A stretch of DNA of 64,000 bases from Mucilaginibacter sp. OK268 (lineage in GTDB: Bacteria > Bacteroidota > Bacteroidia > Sphingobacteriales > Sphingobacteriaceae): assembly GCF_900103125.1 (NCBI RefSeq), contig NZ_FNJV01000012.1:1-64000 (forward strand), given 5' to 3'. The position numbers and the translations under genes are program-made. Within the stretch, counting starts at the first letter, position 1, and each line of letters opens with the position of its first letter. Shown piece after piece: positions 24,889 to 32,518 of this stretch. The notes under the pieces are model-generated. The model did no database searches and was not told the origin of the DNA. It saw only the letters and a list, made by a program, of their open reading frames with translations.

Positions 24889-27345
24889 TCAAAAACTCAA
24901 ACTTACCGAGGCCATAAAATTACGCGGTGCCTGCGGAAAAAAGTAGTTATAATTCAGGATATTATTTCCTTTAACATCGGCATACGTGGCGCCATTGGCC
25001 TCATATTTTTCGCTGAAAATATTGTTCACCTGTAGACCCAATCCGATGCTTTTAATGCCCTTCACCTTAAAGTTATACCTTATTCTTACATCGTTCACAA
25101 AATAACTTTTCAGCAGGCGATTAGCCGCATAGGTATTATCCAGGTTTTCCGGCGCTATGGTATAGCCCTGCGGATTTTGGTTGGAGGTATTATCAATATA
25201 CTGCTGACTTACATATTTGCTGATAAAAGCAATTTCGCCGCCTTTTACCGGGCTGTAGCTGATCACACTTGAACCCGTTAACGATGGAGAGAAAGCGATA
25301 TCTGTTTTCTTAAAACTTTCGCCCACTAAAGGGCCGCCATCTTCATCGGCAAAAAACTGTTGATAATTTTTGATCTTGTTAGCGCTCCAGGTAGCGGTTA
25401 GTCCCCAATTGAGCTGATTGGTAATTTTCACTTTGCCATCAAATTCCAAACCGGCACGGTAGCTGTCCTTAACGTTGGTACGCACCGGGCTGCCTACATC
25501 ATTCAGTGCCCCGGTTAATACCAGCTGATTTTTGTACAGCATATAAAAGCCGTTGATACCGCCTGTAAACACCGGGCCACTGATGCGGTAGCCGGCTTCA
25601 AAATCTTTCAGGTTCTCTGATTTAGGTCGGTTTTGCGGCGGTGAGTCGACATAATCATCGCGGTTGGGTTCATGGTTACCTACCGCGAACGAGGCGTATA
25701 CGTTGCTATGCTCGCTGAACTGGTAAGTGATACCTGCCTTGGGATTAAAAAAGTTGAGTTCAGCGGTTTGCTGGGCGTTGTTCAGGTTTTTGTCGATCCC
25801 GTAAAAGGAGTAATAAATATGGCGGTACTGCATATCGGCATACAGCAATATTTTATCCAAATGCCACTCAGCACGGGCAAATATGTTAAAATCGTTCTTC
25901 TTGGCGTTGTCGCGATAGTACTCATAGTTGGATGGCAGACCGATAGGCGAAAAGACATCGATCACATCGCCGTAGTGTGCGCCCTTATACTGGTTATAAG
26001 CGCCGCCCAGGGTCATATTCAGATTGGTTTGGGGCTGATATTTGAGGGCATAGGTTACGCCATAAAAATCGTTATTAAGCCAAAGCCTGCGCACCAGATC
26101 GGTAGCGCTGATGGTATTAGGACCAACCACAACGGGAGCTATCCCATAATTTTTCAACGAATCGGCATTGCGGTACTCTTCATAATAGCCCTTGCCTTTG
26201 GTATAATGCAGGGCCCCGCTGAAGGATAACTTGTCTGATATTTTTTTATCGTACAGTAACTGGTAATGATTTTGGGTGTAATGGTCTACCTGGTTTTTGT
26301 AGAACGAGTTGGTCGCGTCTATATATCCCAGTTCGTTATAGGTACGATTATCAGAGCGGGTATTATCGCCGATCACATAATCGGCAATACCGTTCCAGGC
26401 CTGGTAAGTAGTTTCGTAACCCGAAAATACATTGGCCCTTAAAGTACTGTTTTTACCATACCAGGCACCGCTTACAAAAAACGATTTAAGGTTTGATGAT
26501 GCTCTGTCGATATAACCATCGGAATGGATGCGCGATACACGGCCATCCAGGCTAAAATGCCCGCCCAACAAACCCGTACCGGCGCTAACCGTGGTTTTAA
26601 TGGATCCATAAGAGCCCGCCGAGGCGTTGATATCGGCATAAGCGGTATCGCGGCGGGTGGTGGTTTGTATGTTGATACTGCCGCCAAAAGCACCCGCGCC
26701 GTTGGTTGAAGTACCCACCCCACGCTGGATCTGGATGTTATCGATAGATGAAGTAATATCCGGCAGATCGACAAAGTATGATCCCTGGCTTTCCGAATCG
26801 TTATACGGGATACCATTGATGGTAACATTGATACGGGTAGCATCCGACCCACGGATGCGGATACCCGTGTAACCAATACCAGCCCCGGCATCAGAGCTAA
26901 CCACTACCGATGGGGTTTGGTTAAGCATATACGGCAAGTCTTGCCCGAAATTGTTTTTGGCCAGATCTCTTTTACTCAGGTTGGTATATGCTGTTGGCGA
27001 ATTTTTACTGGCCCGGGTTGAGCTTACAGTCACCTCTTCGGCGGTAAGCGTGCCCTTGTTTAGGCTGATGTTGACAATTTCATTAGCCCCTAAAGCCACG
27101 TTTTTAGTAACCTGCAGATAACCGATGTAGCTTACTTTCAGGGTATAGTTACCCGGTTTCAGATCATTAAAATGATAGTTACCGGAAGCATTGGCAACGG
27201 TGCTCAATGCAGGATTGTTAATGGCGATGGTAGCGCCGGGCAAAACCTCGCCGGATGCATTGGTGACCTTCCCGCTGATGGAAAGCTGGGCCGATGCCAG
27301 GACAGGCAGCAGCAAAGCAGCGATAGCTGCAAACAAATTTTTCAA
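24889..27345 (-). CDS. TonB-dependent outer-membrane receptor (probable thiamine receptor)
   Basis: 818 residues. Signal peptide (residues 1-19, LASAQ), then a carboxypeptidase-D regulatory-like domain (ISGKVTNASGEVLPGATI...GNYHFNDLKPGNYTLKVSYIGY). Next come a plug domain (VTVSSTRASK as a TonB-box-like segment, YTGIRIRGSDATRINVTINGIPYNDSESQG) and a 22-strand-type barrel ending in the terminal aromatic strand NFMASVSLSF. It lies directly behind a TPP riboswitch and ahead of a PnuC/PnuT transporter. That supports uptake of thiamine or its phosphates across the outer membrane. This is the OMR1-type role; specificity is inferred. Confidence 0.92.
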   Translation of the reverse strand: MKNLFAAIAALLLPVLASAQLSISGKVTNASGEVLPGATIAINNPALSTVANASGNYHFNDLKPGNYTLKVSYIGYLQVTKNVALGANEIVNISLNKGTLTAEEVTVSSTRASKNSPTAYTNLSKRDLAKNNFGQDLPYMLNQTPSVVVSSDAGAGIGYTGIRIRGSDATRINVTINGIPYNDSESQGSYFVDLPDITSSIDNIQIQRGVGTSTNGAGAFGGSINIQTTTRRDTAYADINASAGSYGSIKTTVSAGTGLLGGHFSLDGRVSRIHSDGYIDRASSNLKSFFVSGAWYGKNSTLRANVFSGYETTYQAWNGIADYVIGDNTRSDNRTYNELGYIDATNSFYKNQVDHYTQNHYQLLYDKKISDKLSFSGALHYTKGKGYYEEYRNADSLKNYGIAPVVVGPNTISATDLVRRLWLNNDFYGVTYALKYQPQTNLNMTLGGAYNQYKGAHYGDVIDVFSPIGLPSNYEYYRDNAKKNDFNIFARAEWHLDKILLYADMQYRHIYYSFYGIDKNLNNAQQTAELNFFNPKAGITYQFSEHSNVYASFAVGNHEPNRDDYVDSPPQNRPKSENLKDFEAGYRISGPVFTGGINGFYMLYKNQLVLTGALNDVGSPVRTNVKDSYRAGLEFDGKVKITNQLNWGLTATWSANKIKNYQQFFADEDGGPLVGESFKKTDIAFSPSLTGSSVISYSPVKGGEIAFISKYVSQQYIDNTSNQNPQGYTIAPENLDNTYAANRLLKSYFVNDVRIRYNFKVKGIKSIGLGLQVNNIFSEKYEANGATYADVKGNNILNYNYFFPQAPRNFMASVSLSF

Positions 27346-27414
27346 AATAACTAATAAACTAAAAATAGTTAAACCATCTGCCCATCAGGGTAAATACGCA
27401 GTACACTTAACTTG

Positions 27415-27605
27415 TTACCTATCCCTACGCCGGCATTATCCGGATCAGGTGCATGTTTCTTAAGTTTTCAGTTCTAAGTATTGAGTCTTAAGTCGCTTGA
27501 CAGTTTTTGACTTTTTACTTTTGAATTTTGACTTCCAAAACAATGGGTTTGATCTCAGCCTGTCTTTCAGTTTGATTGCTCAAAGCAAGGCACCCCCTTG
27601 AGAAA
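27415..27605 (-). promoter_or_regulatory. TPP riboswitch (THI element) with an enlarged J2/4 linker
   Basis: On the minus strand, reading down in coordinate: AAGGGGGTGCC, a P3 hairpin region, GGCTGAGATCAAACCC (the pyrimidine-sensor arm), then after a long spacer ACCTGATCCGGATAATGCC and GGCGTAGGGA (the pyrophosphate-sensor arm). These are the canonical conserved blocks of the thiamine pyrophosphate riboswitch. The start of the TonB receptor is ~70 bases downstream. The normal 3-6 base linker between ACCC and ACCTGATC is expanded to about 90 bases by a low-complexity block (27452-27540). Thiamine pyrophosphate should repress the receptor and transporter genes if the RNA still folds. Confidence 0.88.
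27452..27540. repeat. Low-complexity block inserted inside the TPP riboswitch
   Basis: A block of TTAAGTTTTCAGTTCTAAG, TTGAGTCTTAAGTCGCTTG, TTTTTGACTTTTTACTTTTG and TTTTGACTTCC variants sits exactly between the two conserved halves of the riboswitch. Its word-like composition matches the dyads elsewhere in the window. Confidence 0.75.
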
Positions 27606-27629
27606 ATTATAAGGCAAAGATATCATTTT

Positions 27630-27846
27630 GATTTCGGATTTGGGATTTTCGATTTCGGATTTCCTGATTATCTCGGAACGAGTAGATCAATATAAAGTTA
27701 AAAGTGGAGAGATTCGAACCCTCGAACTCTTTTACAAGTATACCGCTTATTCAGCAATAGCCTTCTCCACTCAGCCACACCCTTAACCAATTTAAAGTTA
27801 CTTCTAAAATTCAAATTCCGAAATCCAACATTCGAAATCCGAAATC
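27630..27846. repeat. Low-complexity dyad, GATTTCGGATTT word, bracketing a tRNA-like gene
   Basis: Left arm (27630-27660) is GATTTCGGATTTGGG...GATTTCGGAT. Right arm (27813-27846) is the inverse, AAATTCCGAAATCC...CGAAATCCGAAATC. About 150 bases between them hold the tRNA-like sequence. Single-arm relatives with TTCGGATTTCGG appear at 50687-50700 and 54247-54348. Confidence 0.75.
27700..27784 (-). tRNA. Type II tRNA-like gene (serine type), odd anticodon loop
   Basis: An 85-base cloverleaf can be drawn. The acceptor stem AAGGGTG/CACTTTT has seven pairs with two G-U. T8-G9 is followed by the D-arm GCTGAGTGGAGAAGGC. A 5-bp anticodon stem ATTGC/GCGGT follows, then a long variable arm (ATACTT...AAGAGT) and the T-arm GAGGG-TTCGAAT-CTCTC. 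The D-arm and long variable arm are serine-like. With this stem the anticodon loop is TGAATAA, which lacks the near-universal U33. Shifting the loop to read GCT (serine) destroys the stem. The base after the acceptor is A, not the G expected for serine, and CCA is not encoded. It may be a decayed tRNA-Ser or an unusual one. Confidence 0.55.
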
Positions 27847-27887
27847 AAAAACTTACTTTTGCAGACTTTTATAAAACTATTGCTATT

Positions 27888-29633
27888 ATGCTTAGAACTC
27901 ATACCTGCGGCGAATTAAATATCAGCAACTTAGGCCAATCGGTTACTTTATGCGGATGGGTACAAAAATCGCGCGACTTGGGCGGCACCACATTTATTGA
28001 TGTGCGCGACCGTTATGGTTTAACCCAATTGGTATTCAATACCGATTCTGATGCTACCTTGCGTGAAAAAAGCCGGGAGCTGGGGAGGGAGTTTGTAATA
28101 AAAGTAACCGGCAAGGTGCTTGAGCGTTCTAATAAGAATACCAAAATACCTACAGGCGAAATTGAGATCACCGTTGAGGATATTGAAATACTGAACGCGG
28201 CCAAATTACCTCCGTTTTTAATTGAGGATGAAACCGACGGCGGCGAAGAGCTTCGTGCCAAATACCGTTACCTGGATCTGCGCCGTGCACCTATCCGTAA
28301 TAACCTGGTTTTGCGCCACAAAATGGCACAGGAGATCCGCAAATATCTTGACAAGCTGGACTTTATCGAGGTGGAAACCCCGGTATTGATCAAATCAACC
28401 CCCGAAGGTGCGCGTGATTTTGTGGTGCCAAGTCGCATGAACCCGGGCGAGTTTTACGCCCTGCCGCAATCGCCGCAAACATTTAAGCAATTATTGATGG
28501 TGAGCGGTTTCGACCGTTATTTCCAGATCGTGAAATGTTTCCGTGATGAGGATCTGCGTGCCGACCGTCAGCCGGAATTTACACAGATTGATTGTGAGCT
28601 TTCGTTCATCACCCAGGAAGATATATTAAACATTTTTGAGGGATTAACCCGTCACTTGTTCACTACCGTAAAAGGTATTGACCTGGGCGACTTTCCGCGT
28701 ATGCAATATGCTGATGCCATGCGTTTGTATGGATCAGACAAGCCCGATGTTCGTTTCGGGATGGAATTTGTGGAGTTGAATGATATTGTAAAGGGTAAAG
28801 GCTTTGGCATTTTTGATAATGCCGAACTGGTAGTAGGCATCAACGCCAAAGGTTGCGCCAGCTACACCCGTAAACAAATTGACGAGCTTACCGAATGGTT
28901 AAAACGCCCGCAAATTGGTGTTACCGGCATGATCTATTGCCGTTATAACGAAGATAGCACACTGAAATCATCGGTTGATAAATTTTACAGCGAAGACGAG
29001 CTCACCAACTGGGCGGCCGCTTTCAACGCCGAAAAAGGTGACTTGATGCTGGTACTGGCCGGCAATACCGATAAAGTACGCAAGCAACTGAACGAGCTTC
29101 GTTTAGAGATGGGCAGCCGTTTAGGTCTGCGCGATAAAAATAAATTCGCACCGCTATGGGTACTGGATTTCCCGCTATTGGAGTGGGACGAAGAAACCAG
29201 TCGTTACCATGCTATGCACCACCCCTTCACCTCACCAAAACCAGAGGATATTGCCCTGCTGGATACCGATCCCGGAGCGGTACGCGCCAACGCATATGAC
29301 CTGGTGATCAACGGGACCGAAGTTGGTGGCGGTTCTATCCGGATCCACGACCGCGGTATGCAATCGCTGATGTTCAAACACCTTGGTTTTTCGCCGGAAG
29401 AAGCGCAAAAACAATTTGGCTTTTTGATGGACGCCTTTGAATATGGCGCGCCTCCGCATGGTGGCTTAGCGCTTGGGTTTGACCGTTTGGTATCTATATT
29501 TGCCGGTCTGGATTCTATCCGCGACGTGATCGCTTTCCCAAAAAACAACTCGGGCCGCGACGTGATGATCGACTCACCATCAACCATCGCCGATGCGCAG
29601 ATGACCGAACTCAAGATCAAAACAACAGTTTAA
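27888..29633 (+). CDS. aspS: Aspartyl-tRNA synthetase
   Basis: 581 residues, the bacterial AspRS length. The N-terminal OB-fold anticodon-binding domain includes [13 protein letters not shown]...FIDVRDRYG. Class II core motifs are visible: motif 1 with [20 protein letters not shown], motif 2 with [18 protein letters not shown], the inserted bacterial GAD domain (about 290-410), and motif 3 [16 protein letters not shown]. It charges tRNA-Asp in the cytoplasm. The gene is followed directly by a terminator that is part of an 80-base direct duplication. Confidence 0.97.
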   Translation: MLRTHTCGELNISNLGQSVTLCGWVQKSRDLGGTTFIDVRDRYGLTQLVFNTDSDATLREKSRELGREFVIKVTGKVLERSNKNTKIPTGEIEITVEDIEILNAAKLPPFLIEDETDGGEELRAKYRYLDLRRAPIRNNLVLRHKMAQEIRKYLDKLDFIEVETPVLIKSTPEGARDFVVPSRMNPGEFYALPQSPQTFKQLLMVSGFDRYFQIVKCFRDEDLRADRQPEFTQIDCELSFITQEDILNIFEGLTRHLFTTVKGIDLGDFPRMQYADAMRLYGSDKPDVRFGMEFVELNDIVKGKGFGIFDNAELVVGINAKGCASYTRKQIDELTEWLKRPQIGVTGMIYCRYNEDSTLKSSVDKFYSEDELTNWAAAFNAEKGDLMLVLAGNTDKVRKQLNELRLEMGSRLGLRDKNKFAPLWVLDFPLLEWDEETSRYHAMHHPFTSPKPEDIALLDTDPGAVRANAYDLVINGTEVGGGSIRIHDRGMQSLMFKHLGFSPEEAQKQFGFLMDAFEYGAPPHGGLALGFDRLVSIFAGLDSIRDVIAFPKNNSGRDVMIDSPSTIADAQMTELKIKTTV

Positions 29634-29713
29634 ATAAAAACAATAAAATACCCAAAGCTCTCTTCAAATTCTGCTCTTTAGCTGATATTTGGAGGGAGCT
29701 TTTTTGATTAAAG
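29634..29713 (+). terminator. aspS terminator, copy 1 of an 80-bp direct repeat
   Basis: The hairpin arms AGCTCTCTTCAAAT and ATTTGGAGGGAGCT pair with two G-U and are followed by six T. The whole 80-base segment from just after the aspS stop recurs at 30607-30685 with only a few differences. Confidence 0.8.
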
Positions 29714-30003
29714 CCTCCCCGGCTAGTGTTCCGACTTTCCCTCAGTCCTCCGCTACGTTATGCTATAGCTTATAAATTCCGTGTTTTCACCTATTGCGAC
29801 GATAAAATATTCACTACATATTAGGCTCATTAATCAAAATACAGGAATCGTTTTTCTATACCTAAACCTATGCTTAAAAAACTACTGGGATCAACCGACC
29901 CTTACTTTTTCAAGAAGCTTTTACCGGAGCTTTCGAAAATGAATTATTTTACCAGAGTAGAACTTTGTTAGCAAGCCTTTATGTCAACATTAATCGGTCA
30001 ATT
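29714..30003. other. Gap between duplicated terminators, no clear gene
   Basis: 290 bases without a convincing gene. A 33-codon ORF (29870-29971, starting MLKKLLGSTDPYFFKKLL) may be a remnant of something larger but is too short to assign. The next real start is the ATG at 30004. Confidence 0.4.
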
Positions 30004-30573
30004 ATGAAAGTTCTTTTCATCGTAGTCTTATTTTGCTGTGCAGTAAGTTTCAAAGCAGCTGCACAGGATACAACCATATCGGATAAAGAACTACCTGCTT
30101 ATATTAACAGGAAGGTAACATTGCTTATGCCGGTACTTGATTTTGATGTGAGAAGGGACTATATCTATCTTTATATGGGTGGCTGGTACCCTGAGCAGAA
30201 ATTCACAGTTATAGTTAAAAGGAATAATGGCAAACACCATATAAGGCTTGATAACGACATTATACTTGGCAGAGTTATACCATCCATAACCGGTTTTATC
30301 ACAACTTACGATGACGAACCGGATACCACCAAAAACTACAATGACGCCGCTATAAAAAAAGAATTTGAAAAGGGTAGACCAATGGAAGTTTACGCGCTGC
30401 ATCTACACGGAATGATGTATCGTAAGTATGAGCCCAGAACAACGCCTATTGATTTGAGGGGTAAATTAGTGATGCTTGTCACCCTGCAAAAACAAATAGG
30501 TACCACGACCTATGAAATACCACAGGAATCCCCTGCTGATTTTTCCCCAATGGTATTCGACAATTCAAATTAA
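30004..30573 (+). CDS. Exported hypothetical protein inside a duplicated flank
   Basis: 189 residues from the ATG at 30004 with a signal peptide (MKVLFIVVLFCCAVSF, cleavage near AAAQ). The mature part looks beta-rich (RRDYIYLYMGGWYPEQKFTV, shown in part; KLVMLVTLQKQIG). I do not recognise a family. The gene is enclosed by two near-identical 80-base copies of the aspS terminator region, suggesting it arrived as an insertion or segmental rearrangement behind aspS. Confidence 0.6.
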   Translation: MKVLFIVVLFCCAVSFKAAAQDTTISDKELPAYINRKVTLLMPVLDFDVRRDYIYLYMGGWYPEQKFTVIVKRNNGKHHIRLDNDIILGRVIPSITGFITTYDDEPDTTKNYNDAAIKKEFEKGRPMEVYALHLHGMMYRKYEPRTTPIDLRGKLVMLVTLQKQIGTTTYEIPQESPADFSPMVFDNSN

Positions 30574-30606
30574 TTGCGCCAAGACTATATGGCTGCTATT
30601 AAATCA

Positions 30607-30685
30607 ATAAAAACAATAAAATACCAGAAGCTCTCTTCAAATTCCGCTCTTTAGCTGATATTTGGAGGGAGCTTTTTTGATTAAA
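30607..30685 (+). terminator. Copy 2 of the 80-bp direct repeat with terminator
   Basis: Nearly the same sequence as 29634-29713, including the AGCTCTCTTC...GGGAGCTTTTTT hairpin and the flanking ATAAAAACAATAAAATACC. It ends 6 bases before the start of the first FKBP gene, so that gene must have its promoter inside this repeat or depend on read-through. Confidence 0.8.
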
Positions 30686-30691
30686 AACACT

Positions 30692-31153
30692 ATGACCAAA
30701 TACATTTTACTGTTAAGCGCTTTTGTGATCTTTCTGACCTCATGCGGTGGTTCCATGTCGGGCCAGATGGCGCAGCAGGCTAAAGTTGATGATTCCCTGA
30801 TCCGGGTATACTTGAAAGCCAATCCGCAGATCAAAGCGGTGAAAGACCCATCGGGCATATATTACCAGATCATAAAACCGGGTACAGGTGTTGCCCCTAC
30901 CGAGGGTTCAACCGTAACCGTTAATTATACCTGTTCCCTCATGGGTGGGCAGCTGTATGATAAAGGCAGCAATTTCTCGAGACCCTTATCGAGCCTGGTT
31001 AAGGCCTGGCAAATAGCGGTACCATACCTAAAACCCGGAGGCAACATCGTTATGTACGTGCCATCGCACCTGGCCTATGGCGCAGGCGGTGCCGGCCCCA
31101 TCCCCGAAAACGCAGTACTGACATTTGATATCGATCTTATCAGTGTTCAATAA
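30692..31153 (+). CDS. FKBP-type peptidyl-prolyl isomerase lipoprotein 1
   Basis: 153 residues from the ATG at 30692. A lipoprotein signal ends at FLTSC, so the mature N-terminus would be a lipid-modified Cys. The FKBP domain covers about residues 50-153: VTVNYTCSLMGGQLYD, a Trp in VKAWQIAVPYLKPGG, VPSHLAYGAGG and ENAVLTFDIDL. Compared with its two neighbours it has C in place of G after YT and a Y-D for the F-D pair. Likely a periplasmic prolyl isomerase or chaperone. First of three tandem paralogues. Confidence 0.88.
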   Translation: MTKYILLLSAFVIFLTSCGGSMSGQMAQQAKVDDSLIRVYLKANPQIKAVKDPSGIYYQIIKPGTGVAPTEGSTVTVNYTCSLMGGQLYDKGSNFSRPLSSLVKAWQIAVPYLKPGGNIVMYVPSHLAYGAGGAGPIPENAVLTFDIDLISVQ

Positions 31154-31240
31154 AAAATCGGGCCAAAATATCAAACACTCAATTGTATCGTTTAAGAGAT
31201 CAATACGTATGGCTTTATACGTAAACAGAAATTTATATAC

Positions 31241-31708
31241 ATGAAAAAAATTCTCCTATTATTATTCGCTCCCCTTTTAATTTTATCGGCCTGTTCAAAG
31301 AAAGATGATGCCAATGTTGATCCGGCTAAACAAGCCGCGGCAGATGATGTAACCATCAAAGCCTATCTTACCGCCCACCCCGAAATTACAGCCACCAAAG
31401 ACGCATCTGGTTTATACTACCAGATCATAACCCCTGGTACTGGTGCCAATCCAACAGCAACTTCAACTGTTACCGTGAATTATACCGGTAAATTACTTAA
31501 CGGAACCACATTTGATACAGGCACCGCGTTTACAAGCTCATTAAGCAGTCTTATTACCGGCTGGAAAATTGGGATCCCCTTAGTTAAAGCAGGGGGTCGA
31601 ATTTTATTGATCATACCATCGGGCTTAGCTTATGGCAGTCAGGCCACTGGTAGTATCCCTGCTAATTCGGTATTGTTGTTCACTATTGATTTAACCGGTT
31701 TCAGATAG
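31241..31708 (+). CDS. FKBP-type peptidyl-prolyl isomerase lipoprotein 2
   Basis: 155 residues. The lipobox is LSAC. A short linker (KKDDANVDPAKQAAADD) is followed by a spacer shared with the third copy (IKAYLTAHPEITATKDASG). The FKBP domain has VTVNYTGKLLNGTTFD, ITGWKIGIPLVKAGG, IPSGLAYGSQ and NSVLLFTIDL, with the pocket residues Tyr, Phe-Asp, Trp and Tyr in place. Very similar to the copy at 31863. An 87-base gap separates it from copy 1. Confidence 0.9.
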   Translation: MKKILLLLFAPLLILSACSKKDDANVDPAKQAAADDVTIKAYLTAHPEITATKDASGLYYQIITPGTGANPTATSTVTVNYTGKLLNGTTFDTGTAFTSSLSSLITGWKIGIPLVKAGGRILLIIPSGLAYGSQATGSIPANSVLLFTIDLTGFR

Positions 31709-31862
31709 TGTTGCCTATAAACTCGATTTTAAAGATTTATCTGTCAAAACCTCTTTTCAATAATTAGTCCCGATCCTGTTTCGAAATTGTATTTTATTCA
31801 TTACTATTTCACTTTAATCAAGAGTTAAATTTATATTAGATGCACTCAAATCATTAGCGATT

Positions 31863-32348
31863 ATGAACATGAAAAGATACTTTTTACTACTGAGCCTGGC
31901 GATCATCACCTTATCATCCTGCTTAAAAACAGAGCAACAGAAACCACCCGTTGTGGTTGACCCGGTGGTGCAGGCCGCCACGGATGATGCCGCTATAAAA
32001 ACATACCTGGCCGGGCATACAGATATTGTTGCTACCAAAGATACTTCGGGTATATATTATCAGATCGTAACTCCAGGAACAGGCCCAAACCCAACACCGG
32101 CTTCCACCGTTACTGTTGCCTATACCGGCAAACTGCTTAATGACATCCCGTTTGATACCAGCGCCGGCTTTACCGCACAACTATCCACGCTTATACCAGG
32201 CTGGATAATTGGTGTGCCCTGGGTAAAAGCAGGTGGTCGTATTATACTGCTTATACCATCCAGGTATGGTTATGGCAGCCAGGATTACGGTCAGGTTCCG
32301 GCAAATTCTGTGTTGGTTTTCACCATCGACCTGAAGAGTTTTCAATGA
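31863..32348 (+). CDS. FKBP-type peptidyl-prolyl isomerase lipoprotein 3
   Basis: 161 residues. The start is ATG at 31863, with a second ATG two codons on. The lipobox is LSSC. The spacer IKTYLAGHTDIVATKDTSG and the FKBP core (VTVAYTGKLLNDIPFD, IPGWIIGVPWVKAGG, IPSRYGYGSQ, NSVLVFTIDL) closely match copy 2, so the pair reflects a recent duplication. Copy 1 is more distant. A strong terminator follows at 32374, closing the cluster. Confidence 0.9.
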   Translation: MNMKRYFLLLSLAIITLSSCLKTEQQKPPVVVDPVVQAATDDAAIKTYLAGHTDIVATKDTSGIYYQIVTPGTGPNPTPASTVTVAYTGKLLNDIPFDTSAGFTAQLSTLIPGWIIGVPWVKAGGRIILLIPSRYGYGSQDYGQVPANSVLVFTIDLKSFQ

Positions 32349-32373
32349 TCATCGTTACCAATAATTTTATCAA

Positions 32374-32403
32374 CAGGCCCGGAAAATTCCGGGCCTGCTT
32401 TGT
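32374..32403 (+). terminator. Terminator of the FKBP cluster
   Basis: Perfect arms CAGGCCCGGAA and TTCCGGGCCTG around a two-base loop, followed by CTTTGTTT. Confidence 0.85.
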
Positions 32404-32518
32404 TTATCATCATCTTTCCCGTCGATAAAATAGCTTATCCCCCGGTGCCATTATCATTTTTAAAGTATTGTTCTTATATTAACTCGTTCAAAACTATTAG
32501 CGCACTCAACATCCCAGT

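Noticed and set aside
25672-26229. 185-residue plus-strand ORF
   Set aside because: Antisense to the TonB receptor, which has full-length family support; the translation shows no domain.
29870-29971. 33-codon ORF upstream of the exported hypothetical gene
   Set aside because: Too short, no family, no promoter or coupling; could be a remnant but cannot be supported.
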